Counted from the stretch's first letter, positions 15,613 through 24,720 are shown. The stretch: 64,000 nt of DNA from Acidobacteriota bacterium (GCA_014584695.1 JACTMI010000020.1:1-64000); one strand, 5' to 3'. Program-made: numbers and translations. Notes: generated by a model not told the origin, from the letters alone.

Positions 15613-16608
15613 ATGAACAGGAGCGTAGCGGTTCTGATCGGGCTCACCGTTCTTGTCGCCGGTCCGGCCCTCGCGGCCGACAAGGCGTCCGAGCTCGCCC
15701 GTCCGAAGGACTTTTCGCGGGACTTCCAGGTGCCGCCCGCGCCGGCAGCCCCGAACGCGATTGTCCTCTCGGAGAGCTTCACCGCCGGCATTCCGGGCAC
15801 CTGGCAGGTGATCAACAACGAGGGAGAAGGACCCGAGTGGAGCAATCTGGCCGGCTGCGGAGAATCGGGCAACTACACCAACGGCAGCGGTGACGTGGCC
15901 TGCGTCAGCAGCGACGTGTTCGGTCCCGCCGAGTTCGACACCGAGCTGTGGACGCCCGCCCTCGATCTGTCCTCCTACGTCGCCCCCGCCTCGCTCACGT
16001 TCACGGTGAACTATCAGAACTTCGCGAATTTCGACTTCTTCGAGGTCGACGTCTCGACCAACGGCGGTGGCTCCTGGACCAACCTGCTCTCCTGGAACGA
16101 AGATCACGGGGCGTTCGGCGCGCCGCCCGGAGAGAACGTCAACTTGAACATCGGCGCCTACGCCGGGCAGCCCAGCGTGATCTTCCGCTTCCACTATTTC
16201 GATCCCAACGAGGGAGACTGGGATTGGTATGTGCAGGTCGACGACGTCGTCGTCGACGCGAGCCTGGGGGGTTGCACGCTGGCACTGACCTGTCCGCCTA
16301 ACGTCTCGGCGACGGCGGCCCCCGGAGCCGAGAGCCAAGTCGTCACCTTCCCGGCACCGACCCCGTCGGGCACCTGCCCGGATCCGTCGGTCGGTTGCGT
16401 GCCGGCTTCGGGCTCGGCGTTTCCGATCGGCACGACCGCGGTCGTCTGCACGGCGACCTCCGGCCAGACAGTGGCCCAGTGCTCCTTCGACGTCACGGTG
16501 AGCCAGGGTGTCGTGCAGGCGATTCCGACCGCCTCGACGGTCGGCTTGGCGGCACTCGCGCTGCTGCTCGCGGCCGGCGCCTTCGTCGCCATGCGCCGCG
16601 CCAGCTGA
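15613..16608 (+). CDS. secreted choice-of-anchor-type protein with HYR module and IPTAS anchor
   Basis: 331 residues. A clear signal peptide (MNRSVAVLIGLTVLVAGPALA) is followed by a jelly-roll region (ESFTAGIPGTWQVINN ... FDTELWTPALDLSSY ... DWYVQVDDVVVDA). This resembles choice-of-anchor/MAM-like adhesive modules found in secreted bacterial proteins. One HYR-like module (LTCPPNVSATAAPG ... VCTATSG) and IPTASTVGLAALALLLA with MRRAS end follow. The C-terminal 110 residues closely resemble those of the genes at 3275 and 4978, whereas the N-terminal part is unrelated. GGAGATGG lies just before the ATG. The adhesive role is inferred. Confidence 0.75.
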   Translation: MNRSVAVLIGLTVLVAGPALAADKASELARPKDFSRDFQVPPAPAAPNAIVLSESFTAGIPGTWQVINNEGEGPEWSNLAGCGESGNYTNGSGDVACVSSDVFGPAEFDTELWTPALDLSSYVAPASLTFTVNYQNFANFDFFEVDVSTNGGGSWTNLLSWNEDHGAFGAPPGENVNLNIGAYAGQPSVIFRFHYFDPNEGDWDWYVQVDDVVVDASLGGCTLALTCPPNVSATAAPGAESQVVTFPAPTPSGTCPDPSVGCVPASGSAFPIGTTAVVCTATSGQTVAQCSFDVTVSQGVVQAIPTASTVGLAALALLLAAGAFVAMRRAS

Positions 16609-16631
16609 GCCGTTCCGGCCCGCGGACTTCG

Positions 16632-16657
16632 AGCGGCCCCCGGAGACGGGGGCCGCT
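16632..16657 (+). terminator. strong hairpin after the third IPTAS gene
   Basis: AGCGGCCCCC pairs perfectly with GGGGGCCGCT around GGAGAC, followed by TGTTCC. It lies 23 bases after the stop and 18 bases before the end of the convergent DUF1648 gene, so it may serve both directions. Confidence 0.7.
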
Positions 16658-16674
16658 TGTTCCGGACGAGGCCG

Positions 16675-17193
16675 TCAGGAGGGCCGGCGGCCGAAGCGGA
16701 CGAGCAGGCTCGCGACGGTGCCGAGCGTGCCGGCGAGGAAGAGCCCGAAGACCCAGAAGAAGGACGGCGGCAGGTGGTCGCCGCCGGTGCGCGCCAGGCC
16801 GAACGAGATCGCCGCGATGGCGTGGAAGAGGACCATGCCGAGGGCGGCGACGACGTGGAGATGGGCCGCGATCACGCCGCGCGTCTCGACGAGCCGCTCC
16901 GGGGCCAGCCAGTGCTCGCGGTGGGGCAGGTTGACGAAGCGAGCCGGCAGCCGCCCGACGAGCCACCCCGAGCCCGCGATCGCAACGTAGAGGAAGAGCG
17001 CGAAGAGCGCCAGAAACCAAGCGAAACCGGCGGGTGACATCCAGGCGTCGGCGCGACCGGCGGCGCCGAAGTGGCTCGGCACCCGCTCCGGCAGCGTCGG
17101 CACCTCGATCCAGAGCCGCAGCCAGAGCGTGGCCAAGAGCACCGGCGGCAACAGCGCGAGCAGGCGGCGCAGGGGCGAGTCGGCCGGCGTCAT
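16675..17193 (-). CDS. DUF1648 membrane protein
   Basis: 172 residues with four hydrophobic segments. The region LPERVPSHFGAAGRADAWMS between the first two segments is the characteristic DUF1648 motif (LP..VP.HF...G..D.W). Related proteins include SdpI-like integral membrane proteins, but no specific function can be assigned. It lies 53 bases downstream of the SDR gene on the same strand and may be co-transcribed with it. Confidence 0.75.
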   Translation of the reverse strand: MTPADSPLRRLLALLPPVLLATLWLRLWIEVPTLPERVPSHFGAAGRADAWMSPAGFAWFLALFALFLYVAIAGSGWLVGRLPARFVNLPHREHWLAPERLVETRGVIAAHLHVVAALGMVLFHAIAAISFGLARTGGDHLPPSFFWVFGLFLAGTLGTVASLLVRFGRRPS

Positions 17194-17246
17194 GTCGACG
17201 GGATCCTAGTCGATCGCGGAAGACTCGACAGTGCGCGCGCCGGCGC

Positions 17247-18050
17247 TCAGTGCCCGCGCGCCACGGCGCGCGCGGCGATGCGGTCGATGAGGCCGGGAGC
17301 GAACATCCGCACCCAGCGGCCGAGCTTGCCGCGCCAGGAGAGCAGGACCAGCCGCCTGCGGGCGCGCGCGGCGGCGAGGATGCGGGCCGCGCAGGCGGCC
17401 GCCGACATGATCTTGCCCTCCTGCATCGGGCTCTCGCCGAGAGGCTGGCCGTCGGGTCCGACGGCCCGCCGATGGATCTCCGAGACGACGAAGTCTGGGC
17501 AGACGATCGTCACCGAAACCCCGGTGCCCGCGAGCTCGACCCGCAGAGCGTCGAAGAAGCCGTGCAGGGCGTGCTTGGACGCGCAGTAGCCGGTGCGCGT
17601 CGGCACGCCGGTCAGGCCGGCGAGGCTCGAGACCACGACGATCCGCCCCTTGGCCTTGACCAGGGCAGGCAGCGCGGCGTGGGCGAGCCAGGCGCAGCCG
17701 AGATAGTTGACCCGCATCAGCCGCTCGAACAGCGAGCTGTCGGTGATCTGGTCGAGGCGCGCCCACATGTCCTGGCCGGCGTTGAGCAGCAGGACATCGA
17801 GACGGCCGAAGGCCTCGAGCGCCCGCTCGACGAGCCGCCGGCAGTCGGCTTCGACGCCGACGTCACCGGGGATCGCGATCGCGTCGGCGCCCCGCTCGCG
17901 GCAGAGCACGGCGACCTCCGAGAGGGCGGCGGCGTTTCGCGCCGCGAGCGCGAGGCGGGTCCGCTCGCGCGCGAGCTGGAGCGCCATCTCCCGCCCGATC
18001 CCCGCCGAGGCGCCGGTCAGGAGGATCGCTTGACCCACGAAGCTCGCCAT
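17247..18050 (-). CDS. short-chain dehydrogenase/reductase
   Basis: 267 residues. The classical SDR features are the cofactor loop TGASAGIG (about 12-19), LLLNAGQD for NAG, catalytic Ser in VVSSLAG, and the YCASK pair for Tyr-x-x-x-Lys. The Arg after the cofactor region (LALAARNAA) hints at NADP, although this is only suggestive. The C-terminal extension AARILAAARARRRLVLLSWRG is typical of SDRs acting on lipid-like or keto substrates. The substrate is not identifiable. Confidence 0.85.
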   Translation of the reverse strand: MASFVGQAILLTGASAGIGREMALQLARERTRLALAARNAAALSEVAVLCRERGADAIAIPGDVGVEADCRRLVERALEAFGRLDVLLLNAGQDMWARLDQITDSSLFERLMRVNYLGCAWLAHAALPALVKAKGRIVVVSSLAGLTGVPTRTGYCASKHALHGFFDALRVELAGTGVSVTIVCPDFVVSEIHRRAVGPDGQPLGESPMQEGKIMSAAACAARILAAARARRRLVLLSWRGKLGRWVRMFAPGLIDRIAARAVARGH

Positions 18051-18126
18051 GGCATCGGCTCCCTCGACCGCCCGTCGGACGGCTCACCCCGGTCGAAGCG
18101 AGCCCAGGAGCGGCGCTCGGCCGATG

Positions 18127-18789
18127 CTATCCCGGCGCTTCGGCTGCCCGCGATCCGGGCGGCTCGGAGCCCCGGCCCCGGCCCTTGGAGCCCGGCTTGC
18201 CCGGCTTCGCTGGCTTGGATTTCCCTCGGCCGGGCGAATCGAGCTTGGCGCCGTTGCGGCCGGCGAGGTCGCCGTGGATGGCTGCAAAGCCCTGGCCCTT
18301 GCGGCGCAGTTCGATCACCCGCTCGGGCGGCACGCGGTAATGGTCGACACAGAGCTTCAGGTTGACCAGGTCGATCACCTCGCGGTCCGAGAGGACGATC
18401 GTGTTCCAACGCGCGCGCGGCGTCTTCTTGTAGTAGCCCCAGGCCTTGCCGTAGGGCGGGCCGGGGTCGGCCGCGATCGGCACGTGGAAGATCTCGGGAC
18501 CCAGTCCGAGACGGATCGAGATGTCGAGAAACGAGAGTCCTTCACCGCGCAGGGCGACGATCCTCTCCCCGGGGACACCGGCGCGCTGGGAGAGCAGACC
18601 GACCACCGGCAGGTGGTCCTGGGGGAGACCCTGCTCGAGTAATCGGACGATCAGTGGCTCGGGCAGGCCGAGGGACTCGTGGACGGCGCGATGGAGTGCG
18701 GCGATCGGCTCGAGCGGTCCGAGAGCGGCGGCGACCGGTGCGGCCAGCACGGCCACGGCCGCGGCGGTCAGCCAGAGGGAGCGGCGCAT
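18127..18789 (-). CDS. secreted hypothetical protein with basic Pro/Gly tail
   Basis: 220 residues from ATG 18789, which has AGGAGG just upstream; longer frames start before this good site. A signal peptide (SLWLTAAAVAVLAAPVAAA) is followed by an alpha-helical domain with repeated Ile/Leu heptad-like units (LIVRLLEQGLPQDHLPVVGLL ending LLSQ in part, SDREVIDLVNLKLCVDHYRV). The C-terminus is a low-complexity Lys/Gly/Pro/Arg tail (GRGKSKPAKPGKPGSKGRGR). No family is recognised. It is divergent from the ArsR-methyltransferase gene. The basic tail could bind an anionic surface, which is speculation. Confidence 0.6.
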   Translation of the reverse strand: MRRSLWLTAAAVAVLAAPVAAALGPLEPIAALHRAVHESLGLPEPLIVRLLEQGLPQDHLPVVGLLSQRAGVPGERIVALRGEGLSFLDISIRLGLGPEIFHVPIAADPGPPYGKAWGYYKKTPRARWNTIVLSDREVIDLVNLKLCVDHYRVPPERVIELRRKGQGFAAIHGDLAGRNGAKLDSPGRGKSKPAKPGKPGSKGRGRGSEPPGSRAAEAPG

Positions 18790-18891
18790 GGGAAGCCTCC
18801 TTTCGCCTGTGAAGTCGGTGCCATCATGCAGTCGAGAACTGCACAGAGAGTGCCAGTCGAGTCGCGCCAACGGCCCAGTCAGACCGAGGAC

Positions 18892-18920
18892 TTGACCTTT
18901 CGAGAGACTGCTTGTATCGT
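18892..18920 (+). promoter_or_regulatory. predicted sigma70 promoter of the arsR-methyltransferase/ahcY operon
   Basis: TTGACC (18892-18897) and TATCGT (18915-18920) are separated by 17 bases. Transcription would begin near 18927, ahead of ATG 18938. This makes the in-frame TTG at 18920 unlikely as a start. Confidence 0.5.
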
Positions 18921-18923
18921 TGA

Positions 18924-18939
18924 ATCCGGATTTACGGAT
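18924..18939. promoter_or_regulatory. candidate operator over the transcription start
   Basis: ATCCG and CGGAT form an inverted repeat around GATTTA, and the left arm continues into the palindrome ATCCGGAT. It covers the predicted start of transcription, a plausible autoregulatory site for the ArsR-domain protein encoded immediately downstream. This is inferred from position only. Confidence 0.35.
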
Positions 18940-19947
18940 GAATTACCCGACGCCCACTCCCGCTGCCACGACCCTGGTCGATCGCCTCGCTTCGCTCGCC
19001 GAGCCGGCGCGATTGCGCCTGTTGGCGTTGGTCGAGAGGCGGGAGCTCTCGGTCTCGGAGCTCTCCGAGATCCTCCAGCTGCCGCAATCGACGGTCAGCC
19101 GTCACCTCAAGGTCCTGGCCGACCTTGGCTGGGTGGCGGCGCGCTCGGAGCGGACGGCCAATTTCTACCGCATGGCCGACGGCGATCTCCCCAGCGGTGC
19201 CGTGGCGCTCTGGCGACTCGCGCAGGCGGAGCTCGACGGCTGGTCCGAGCTGCGGCAGGACCAGCTGCGCCTCGAGCGCGTGCTCGCCGCGCGACGAACG
19301 GATGCCCGCGCCTTCTTCGCTGGCGTCGCTTCCGAGTGGGACCGTCTGCGGACGGAGCTCTACGGCGAGCGCTTCACGGCCGAGGCGATCGCGGCGCTGC
19401 TGCCCGAGAACGCGGTGGTCGCCGACCTCGCCTGCGGCAGCGGCGCCGTGACCGCCTTGCTCGCCCCGGCGGTGGGCCGCGTCCTCGCCGTCGACTCGTC
19501 GCCCGAGATGCTGCGCGCGGCGCGCGCGCGCACCGGCGGTGCGCCGAACGTCGAGCTGCGCGCCGGCGACCTCACCGACCTGCCGATCGCAACGGGCGGC
19601 TGTGACGCCGCGCTGCTGCTGCTCGCGCTCACGCACGTCGCCGACCCGCCGCGGGTGCTGGCCGAGGTGGCGCGCATCCTGGCCCCCGGCGGGCGGGCGG
19701 TGGTGGTCGACCTGCTGCGCCACGACCGCGACGCATTCCGCCGCCAGATGGGGCAGCTCGGTAATGGATTCGAGCCGGCCGAGCTCGCCGCGCTGCTCGA
19801 AGGCGCCGGGCTCGGCGCCGTCCGCTGCCGTCCGCTGCCGCCCGAACCGAAAGCCAAGGGCCCGGCGCTGCTGCTCGCGACCGGTGCCCGTGAACGCTCA
19901 ACCCGAACCGCTCCTGGCTCGCGCCGGAGCCGAGAAAGGAAGACCCG

Positions 19948-19951
<4 letters not shown>
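18938..19951 (+). CDS. ArsR-family regulator fused to SAM-dependent methyltransferase (SahR-like)
   Basis: 337 residues from ATG 18938. The N-terminal 90 residues form an ArsR winged helix ([47 protein letters not shown]). The C-terminal half is a class I methyltransferase fold ([55 protein letters not shown]). The stop overlaps the ahcY ATG (ATGA). Fusions of this kind beside ahcY are known; SahR-type regulators respond to S-adenosylhomocysteine and control methionine-cycle genes. Sensing SAH through the methyltransferase fold is therefore likely. Whether it still methylates anything cannot be told. Confidence 0.85.
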
Positions 19952-21408
<1,457 letters not shown>

Positions 21409-21415
21409 CGGGTCG

Positions 21416-21443
21416 CGGCTGCGACGCGGCAACGTCGCAGTCG
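21416..21443 (+). terminator. hairpin after ahcY
   Basis: CTGCGACG pairs with CGTCGCAG around CGGCAA, and the stem extends outward to about 11 pairs with one wobble. It lies seven bases after the stop codon. No T tract is present. Confidence 0.4.
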
Positions 21444-21634
21444 AGGCGAGAAAGAGGCTCCTCAGAAGGGAAGCATGCGCAGCGATCACGACTTTCGTCG
21501 AACCGTCGTGCCGACCGAGTCGGACCCGCTGTCCGCACGGTGCCCGTCCTGCGGCGCCCGCTCAGCGGCGAATGCTCCGCCCCGGCTCCCTCTCGAGGGG
21601 TCTAGACGCTGCGGCGTGGGAGATCGTAAGCGGG

Positions 21635-21663
21635 TTGACAGAATTCGGGGGGGGGGGTAGCTT
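21635..21663 (+). promoter_or_regulatory. promoter with an 11-G tract in its spacer
   Basis: A perfect TTGACA (21635-21640) is followed by a 17-base spacer and TAGCTT (21658-21663). The last 11 bases of the spacer (21647-21657) are all G. Slippage in the tract would change the spacing around the 17-base optimum and so change expression, as known for Neisseria porA. Upstream of it, 21444-21634 shows nothing else recognisable. Confidence 0.55.
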
Positions 21664-21684
21664 AAGGGCAAAGGAGGTATTGCT

Positions 21685-22365
21685 ATGGGGTTGGGAAGAC
21701 TCGCAGCGGTAGCGTTGGTCGTCAGTGGATCAATCAGTGCGTCGCCGGTAGTGGCGGATGCTTGCAACCCGGAGAGCCTGGCGGCGTCTCCGTCGCTGGT
21801 CATACGAACCGGTCCATCGCCCGAGCAGGATGCGCCCGGGATTCGGATCGAGAGCGAGATTGCGGGCGTGCTGGCGATTCTCGCGAGCTTCGAGAGCGCG
21901 AGCGGGAGGCTGGACGAGCTCCTCCTCACCGCGGAGAGAGCACCGAAGTGGGAGCAGGTCGCCCCCGAGCCGGGAGCGGCACCACCGAGCGCCAAGATCT
22001 CGATCTCGAGCCCGGAGCTGCGTGGGCGGTTCTCCTACCTGATGTCGAATCCGCCGGATCCTGAATCGCTGCTGGTCGTTCGGCTCTATTTCGACGACGG
22101 CAGCGTGAGGGCATTCTCGGTCTGCGAAGCGAGCGCGACCGCGCAGCTGACCGTGACGGCGAGTGCCGGTCCGCAGGGCAAGCGGCCGGGACCTCGGCCG
22201 CCCGGTCAGGAGTGCTACTGCGTGCGCCTCGAATGCTCCGGAACCTCCGTCTGCTCGCTCGAAAAGGAGTGTTGCGGCGAAGCGTATGCGGCCTGCGCGT
22301 GCTGCTCGTGCGGCTCGAACCATAGTTGTCAGATCACTTGCCCGCCCTGCGACCAGGTGCCCTAG
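21685..22365 (+). CDS. secreted protein with Cys-rich C-terminus
   Basis: 226 residues with an ideal ribosome-binding site (AAGGAGG, seven bases before the ATG). A signal peptide ends near SPVVADA. The middle is a beta-rich domain with VVRLYFDDGSVRAFSVCE. After a Pro/Gly linker (GPQGKRPGPRPPG), the last 47 or so residues hold 13 cysteines (CYCVRLEC, KECCG, CACCSCG, CPPC), a pattern of a disulfide-stabilised or metal-binding knot. No family is recognised. The codons are a little less GC-biased than those of the neighbours. It is transcribed from the poly-G promoter at 21635. Confidence 0.65.
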   Translation: MGLGRLAAVALVVSGSISASPVVADACNPESLAASPSLVIRTGPSPEQDAPGIRIESEIAGVLAILASFESASGRLDELLLTAERAPKWEQVAPEPGAAPPSAKISISSPELRGRFSYLMSNPPDPESLLVVRLYFDDGSVRAFSVCEASATAQLTVTASAGPQGKRPGPRPPGQECYCVRLECSGTSVCSLEKECCGEAYAACACCSCGSNHSCQITCPPCDQVP

Positions 22366-22759
22366 CAAAGCCCGGAGAAGGAAAGGAAAGCCCAGGGAAG
22401 GAACGCAAGATAGCCTGAGCTGGCGTCCCTGCTTCGCCGGTTCGCGTCGAGACTCGACGGCACCCGCGCGCTCTCGAGCGCTACGACTTCGTGCCTCGCT
22501 GTCGGCCCATACGAACCCGTGAAGACCTTTCTTGAGAGGGGGCTTCAGATCCCCCGTGCGACCGTGTCGTCCCACCGGCGCACCGCGGGCCCAGTCCCTC
22601 CCTATAGGGTGCTTTCCTTCGCCGAGCAGCCGAGAACAGATCGTCTTCGCGGAGAAGCGACCTCCTTTGAACTGAGGGCGCGAGCCGACGCGCTCAGATC
22701 TCTTCTCCTATCCCAGCCAGCCAGAAGGCAGGCCCTCTGCCGGGGCAGCTCGGTTAAGA
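22366..22759. other. 394-base gap without a recognised gene
   Basis: The gap between the Cys-rich gene and the toxin-antitoxin promoter has no convincing coding frame. It holds a two-copy tandem repeat at its left end, a GGGGG/CCCCC hairpin with an eight-base loop (22538-22555) and a perfect CCCTATAGGG palindrome (22600-22609). Its function is not evident. Confidence 0.4.
22367..22403. repeat. 20-bp-period tandem repeat, two copies
   Basis: AAAGCCCGGAGAAGGAA and AAAGCCCAGGGAAGGAA are separated by AGG. It begins directly after the stop codon of the Cys-rich gene. Confidence 0.55.
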
Positions 22760-22788
22760 TTGACTAAGTCATGGACTTAGTCTACAAT
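22760..22788 (+). promoter_or_regulatory. promoter of the Phd/PIN toxin-antitoxin operon
   Basis: TTGACT (22760-22765) and TACAAT (22783-22788) are each one base from consensus and separated by exactly 17 bases. The predicted transcription start falls at or next to the antitoxin ATG at 22795, so the message is probably leaderless. Confidence 0.7.
22762..22782. promoter_or_regulatory. toxin-antitoxin operator palindrome
   Basis: GACTAAGTC and GACTTAGTC form a perfect nine-base inverted repeat around ATG. It fills the whole spacer between the -35 and -10 boxes, so binding by the antitoxin or the toxin-antitoxin complex would block RNA polymerase. This is the usual autoregulation of type II systems; the binding itself is inferred. 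Confidence 0.7.
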
Positions 22789-22794
22789 CTCCGC

Positions 22795-23025
22795 ATGGAG
22801 GTCAGCGTGCACGAGGCGAAGACGCATCTGTCGCGGCTGCTGCGGCGGGTGGCCGAGGGCGAGGAGGTGGTGATCGCCAAGTCCGGTCGGCCGGTGGCGC
22901 GGCTGGTGGCGATCGCGCCGGCGCGGCCGCGGCGACGTCTGGGGCTCGACGCGGGGCGGGTGCGGATCGCCGAGGACTTCGACGCGCCTTTGCCGGAGGA
23001 TCTCGCGCGGAGCTTCGAGGGATGA
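22795..23025 (+). CDS. Phd/YefM-family antitoxin
   Basis: 76 residues from ATG 22795. An in-frame ATG at 22771 lies inside the operator between the promoter boxes and is rejected. The N-terminal half MEVSVHEAKTHLSRLLRRV and GEEVVIAKSGRPVARLV is the Phd/YefM DNA-binding fold. The C-terminal half (RRRLGLDAGRVRIAEDFDAPLPEDL) would wrap the toxin. Its stop overlaps the toxin ATG (ATGA at 23022-23025). It neutralises the PIN toxin and probably represses its own promoter. Confidence 0.88.
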   Translation: MEVSVHEAKTHLSRLLRRVAEGEEVVIAKSGRPVARLVAIAPARPRRRLGLDAGRVRIAEDFDAPLPEDLARSFEG

Positions 23026-23414
23026 GGATCCTCCTCGACACCCACTGCTGGCTGTGGATGGAGGCGGCGCCCGAGCGTCTCGGCGAGCGGGTGCGAGAGA
23101 TCCTGGAAGACCCGGAGACCGAGCTCCGGCTGTCGTCGGCGAGCGTCTGGGAGCTGGCGATCAAGATCGCCCTAGGCAAGCTCGAATTGCCGGAGCCGAT
23201 CGAGCGCTACGTGCCGGCCCGGCTCACCCGCGGAAGTGTCGAAGCCTTGCCGATTCGGCACGAGCACGCGCTCGAAGTCGCGGCGCTGCCGCCGCACCAC
23301 GCCGATCCGTTCGATCGCATGCTGATCGCCCAGGCGCGACGCGAGTCGCTCGTCCTGCTCACCGCCGACGCGGCGTTCGCGCCCTACCAGGTGGAGTTGC
23401 TGCGGCCCGCGTAA
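23022..23414 (+). CDS. vapC: PIN-domain toxin (VapC-like)
   Basis: 130 residues. The acidic PIN-domain residues are visible: Asp6 (MRILLDTHCWLW), Glu44 (SASVWELAIK), the Asp95/Asp98 pair (HHADPFDRMLIAQA) and Asp116 (LLTADAAF). Proteins of this COG3744-type subgroup pair with Phd-type antitoxins and are metal-dependent ribonucleases. The RNA target is unknown. It is translationally coupled to the antitoxin, and the pair sits in an accessory region. Confidence 0.88.
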   Translation: MRILLDTHCWLWMEAAPERLGERVREILEDPETELRLSSASVWELAIKIALGKLELPEPIERYVPARLTRGSVEALPIRHEHALEVAALPPHHADPFDRMLIAQARRESLVLLTADAAFAPYQVELLRPA

Positions 23415-23454
23415 CGCGCGTGCGCCGCGCGACGATCCGCGCCGTGCGCGCCCG

Positions 23455-24720
23455 TCAGCTCGTCGCGGACCAGGCGCCGGTCGCGCCGCATTCGAAGTCG
23501 TCGGCGAAGACGACGGAGTTCGGGATGCCGAAGGGCACCGAGGCCGGGCAGCCGGGCTGGAAAAGCTTCAGCCGGTGGCGCAGCGCCGAAGGCGGGGCGT
23601 CGGCGTCGAACCAGAAGGAGAACATCGTCCCCCAACGCAGGGCGTTGGCGTTCGGATCGACTGTGAAGGGATCGGTCGCCCAGCGCACGACGCCCGGCGA
23701 CGAGGTGTCGATCGACCACGGATTGGTCGAGTAGGGCTCGCCCGAGTGGTGATCGGCGGAGCGGAAGCCGGCGAGGGTGATCGTGCCGCCCCCCTCGATC
23801 TCGATCTCGAGCCGCTCGCCGGCCCGGCTCGAGTTCATGTTGCGGATCGCCATCTCGTAGTGCCAGGTGCCGTTGAGCAGGTCGGTCACGCGCCGGGCGA
23901 CCTCGAAACGCTCGAGCAGTCGGGGGCCAGAGCCGCTCCGGAAGTCGATCATCGCCAGCTCCACCTGCGCGTCCTCGGCCTTCCAGGCGTACACGGCCGA
24001 GAGCTCGCGCACGGTGCTGCCGGAGAACGAGAGCGTGCGGGAGCTGTTGGCCGAGACCGTGACCTTCCGGTAGGAGGCGTTGTTCAACGCGTTCTCCGCC
24101 GCGGCATCGTCGGCCGCCACGTACTGCGCCTCGAGCCAATAGACCGCGCCCGCGTTCTGCGCCGGATCGACGTCGGCGTCGGCGACGCGGATCCACTGCT
24201 CGGCGCCAGTCGCCGAGACGCTCGTGTAGGGGAACGGGAAGGCCCCACTCGTGGCGTCCACCTCGGAGCGCATGCCGAGCGGCCGGCTGCCGTTGAGCGA
24301 AGCGCTGTAGATGTCGGTGCAACCGACCCCGAGCTGATCGCCGCCGTGTGGCGGGCCGTCGCAGGTGCCGCAGGAGGCGCTCGGTGAGTTGGTCGACAGG
24401 AAGCCGTGCTTGAGCCAGCTCAGGCCGACCTGCTCGAAGCGCCCCCCCTTGAGCCGGAAGAGGTTCTGGGCGATCACCGGATGCTGGTCGTCGTCGCAGT
24501 AGGCGCGCACGTTGTCGCACCACCAGACCGGCGCGTCGCCGACGTTGCAGGCGTTGGTCCCGAGCGAATAGCCGATCCAGCCGCCGAAGTTGCCGTAGCT
24601 GTTGATGTCGACGAGACTCATGACGGTCACGTCGGGCCCCCCGGCGAGGCCGACCGGCGCGAACCCGAGAGCGAGCAGGAGGGTGGTGCGGACGGATCGG
24701 AAAAGGCTGAACGATGCCAT
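23455..24720 (-). CDS. secreted protein of unknown family with FEC...WS tail (copy 1)
   Basis: 421 residues from ATG 24720. A signal peptide (ending APVGLAG) is followed by one large domain shared over its whole length with the gene at 24873. Shared blocks are HPVIAQNLFRL, WLKHGF, LNNASYRKV, ADHHSGEPYSTNPW and NANALRWGTMFSFWFDA. It ends VVFADDFECGATGAWSATS, a tail also found on unrelated secreted proteins in this window. It has several Cys and many aromatic residues, and no catalytic motif is recognised. The spacing and strand suggest a tandem gene pair. Function unknown. Confidence 0.7.
   Translation of the reverse strand: MASFSLFRSVRTTLLLALGFAPVGLAGGPDVTVMSLVDINSYGNFGGWIGYSLGTNACNVGDAPVWWCDNVRAYCDDDQHPVIAQNLFRLKGGRFEQVGLSWLKHGFLSTNSPSASCGTCDGPPHGGDQLGVGCTDIYSASLNGSRPLGMRSEVDATSGAFPFPYTSVSATGAEQWIRVADADVDPAQNAGAVYWLEAQYVAADDAAAENALNNASYRKVTVSANSSRTLSFSGSTVRELSAVYAWKAEDAQVELAMIDFRSGSGPRLLERFEVARRVTDLLNGTWHYEMAIRNMNSSRAGERLEIEIEGGGTITLAGFRSADHHSGEPYSTNPWSIDTSSPGVVRWATDPFTVDPNANALRWGTMFSFWFDADAPPSALRHRLKLFQPGCPASVPFGIPNSVVFADDFECGATGAWSATS

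Noticed and set aside
18920-18937. TTG start for the ArsR-methyltransferase gene
   Set aside because: The TTG overlaps the predicted -10 box, so it would not be transcribed from this promoter; ATG 18938 fits better.
21647-21657. The 11-G tract as a pure sequencing artefact
   Set aside because: It cannot be excluded without reads. However, its exact placement between a perfect -35 and a -10-like box with 17-base spacing makes a real promoter feature more likely, so it is kept as a finding.
22600-22609. CCCTATAGGG palindrome as an operator
   Set aside because: Ten bases in isolation with no promoter nearby; the toxin-antitoxin promoter is 150 bases away.
22771-22794. Earlier ATG for the antitoxin
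   Set aside because: It lies in the centre of the operator between the -35 and -10 boxes. The conserved Phd start aligns with ATG 22795.
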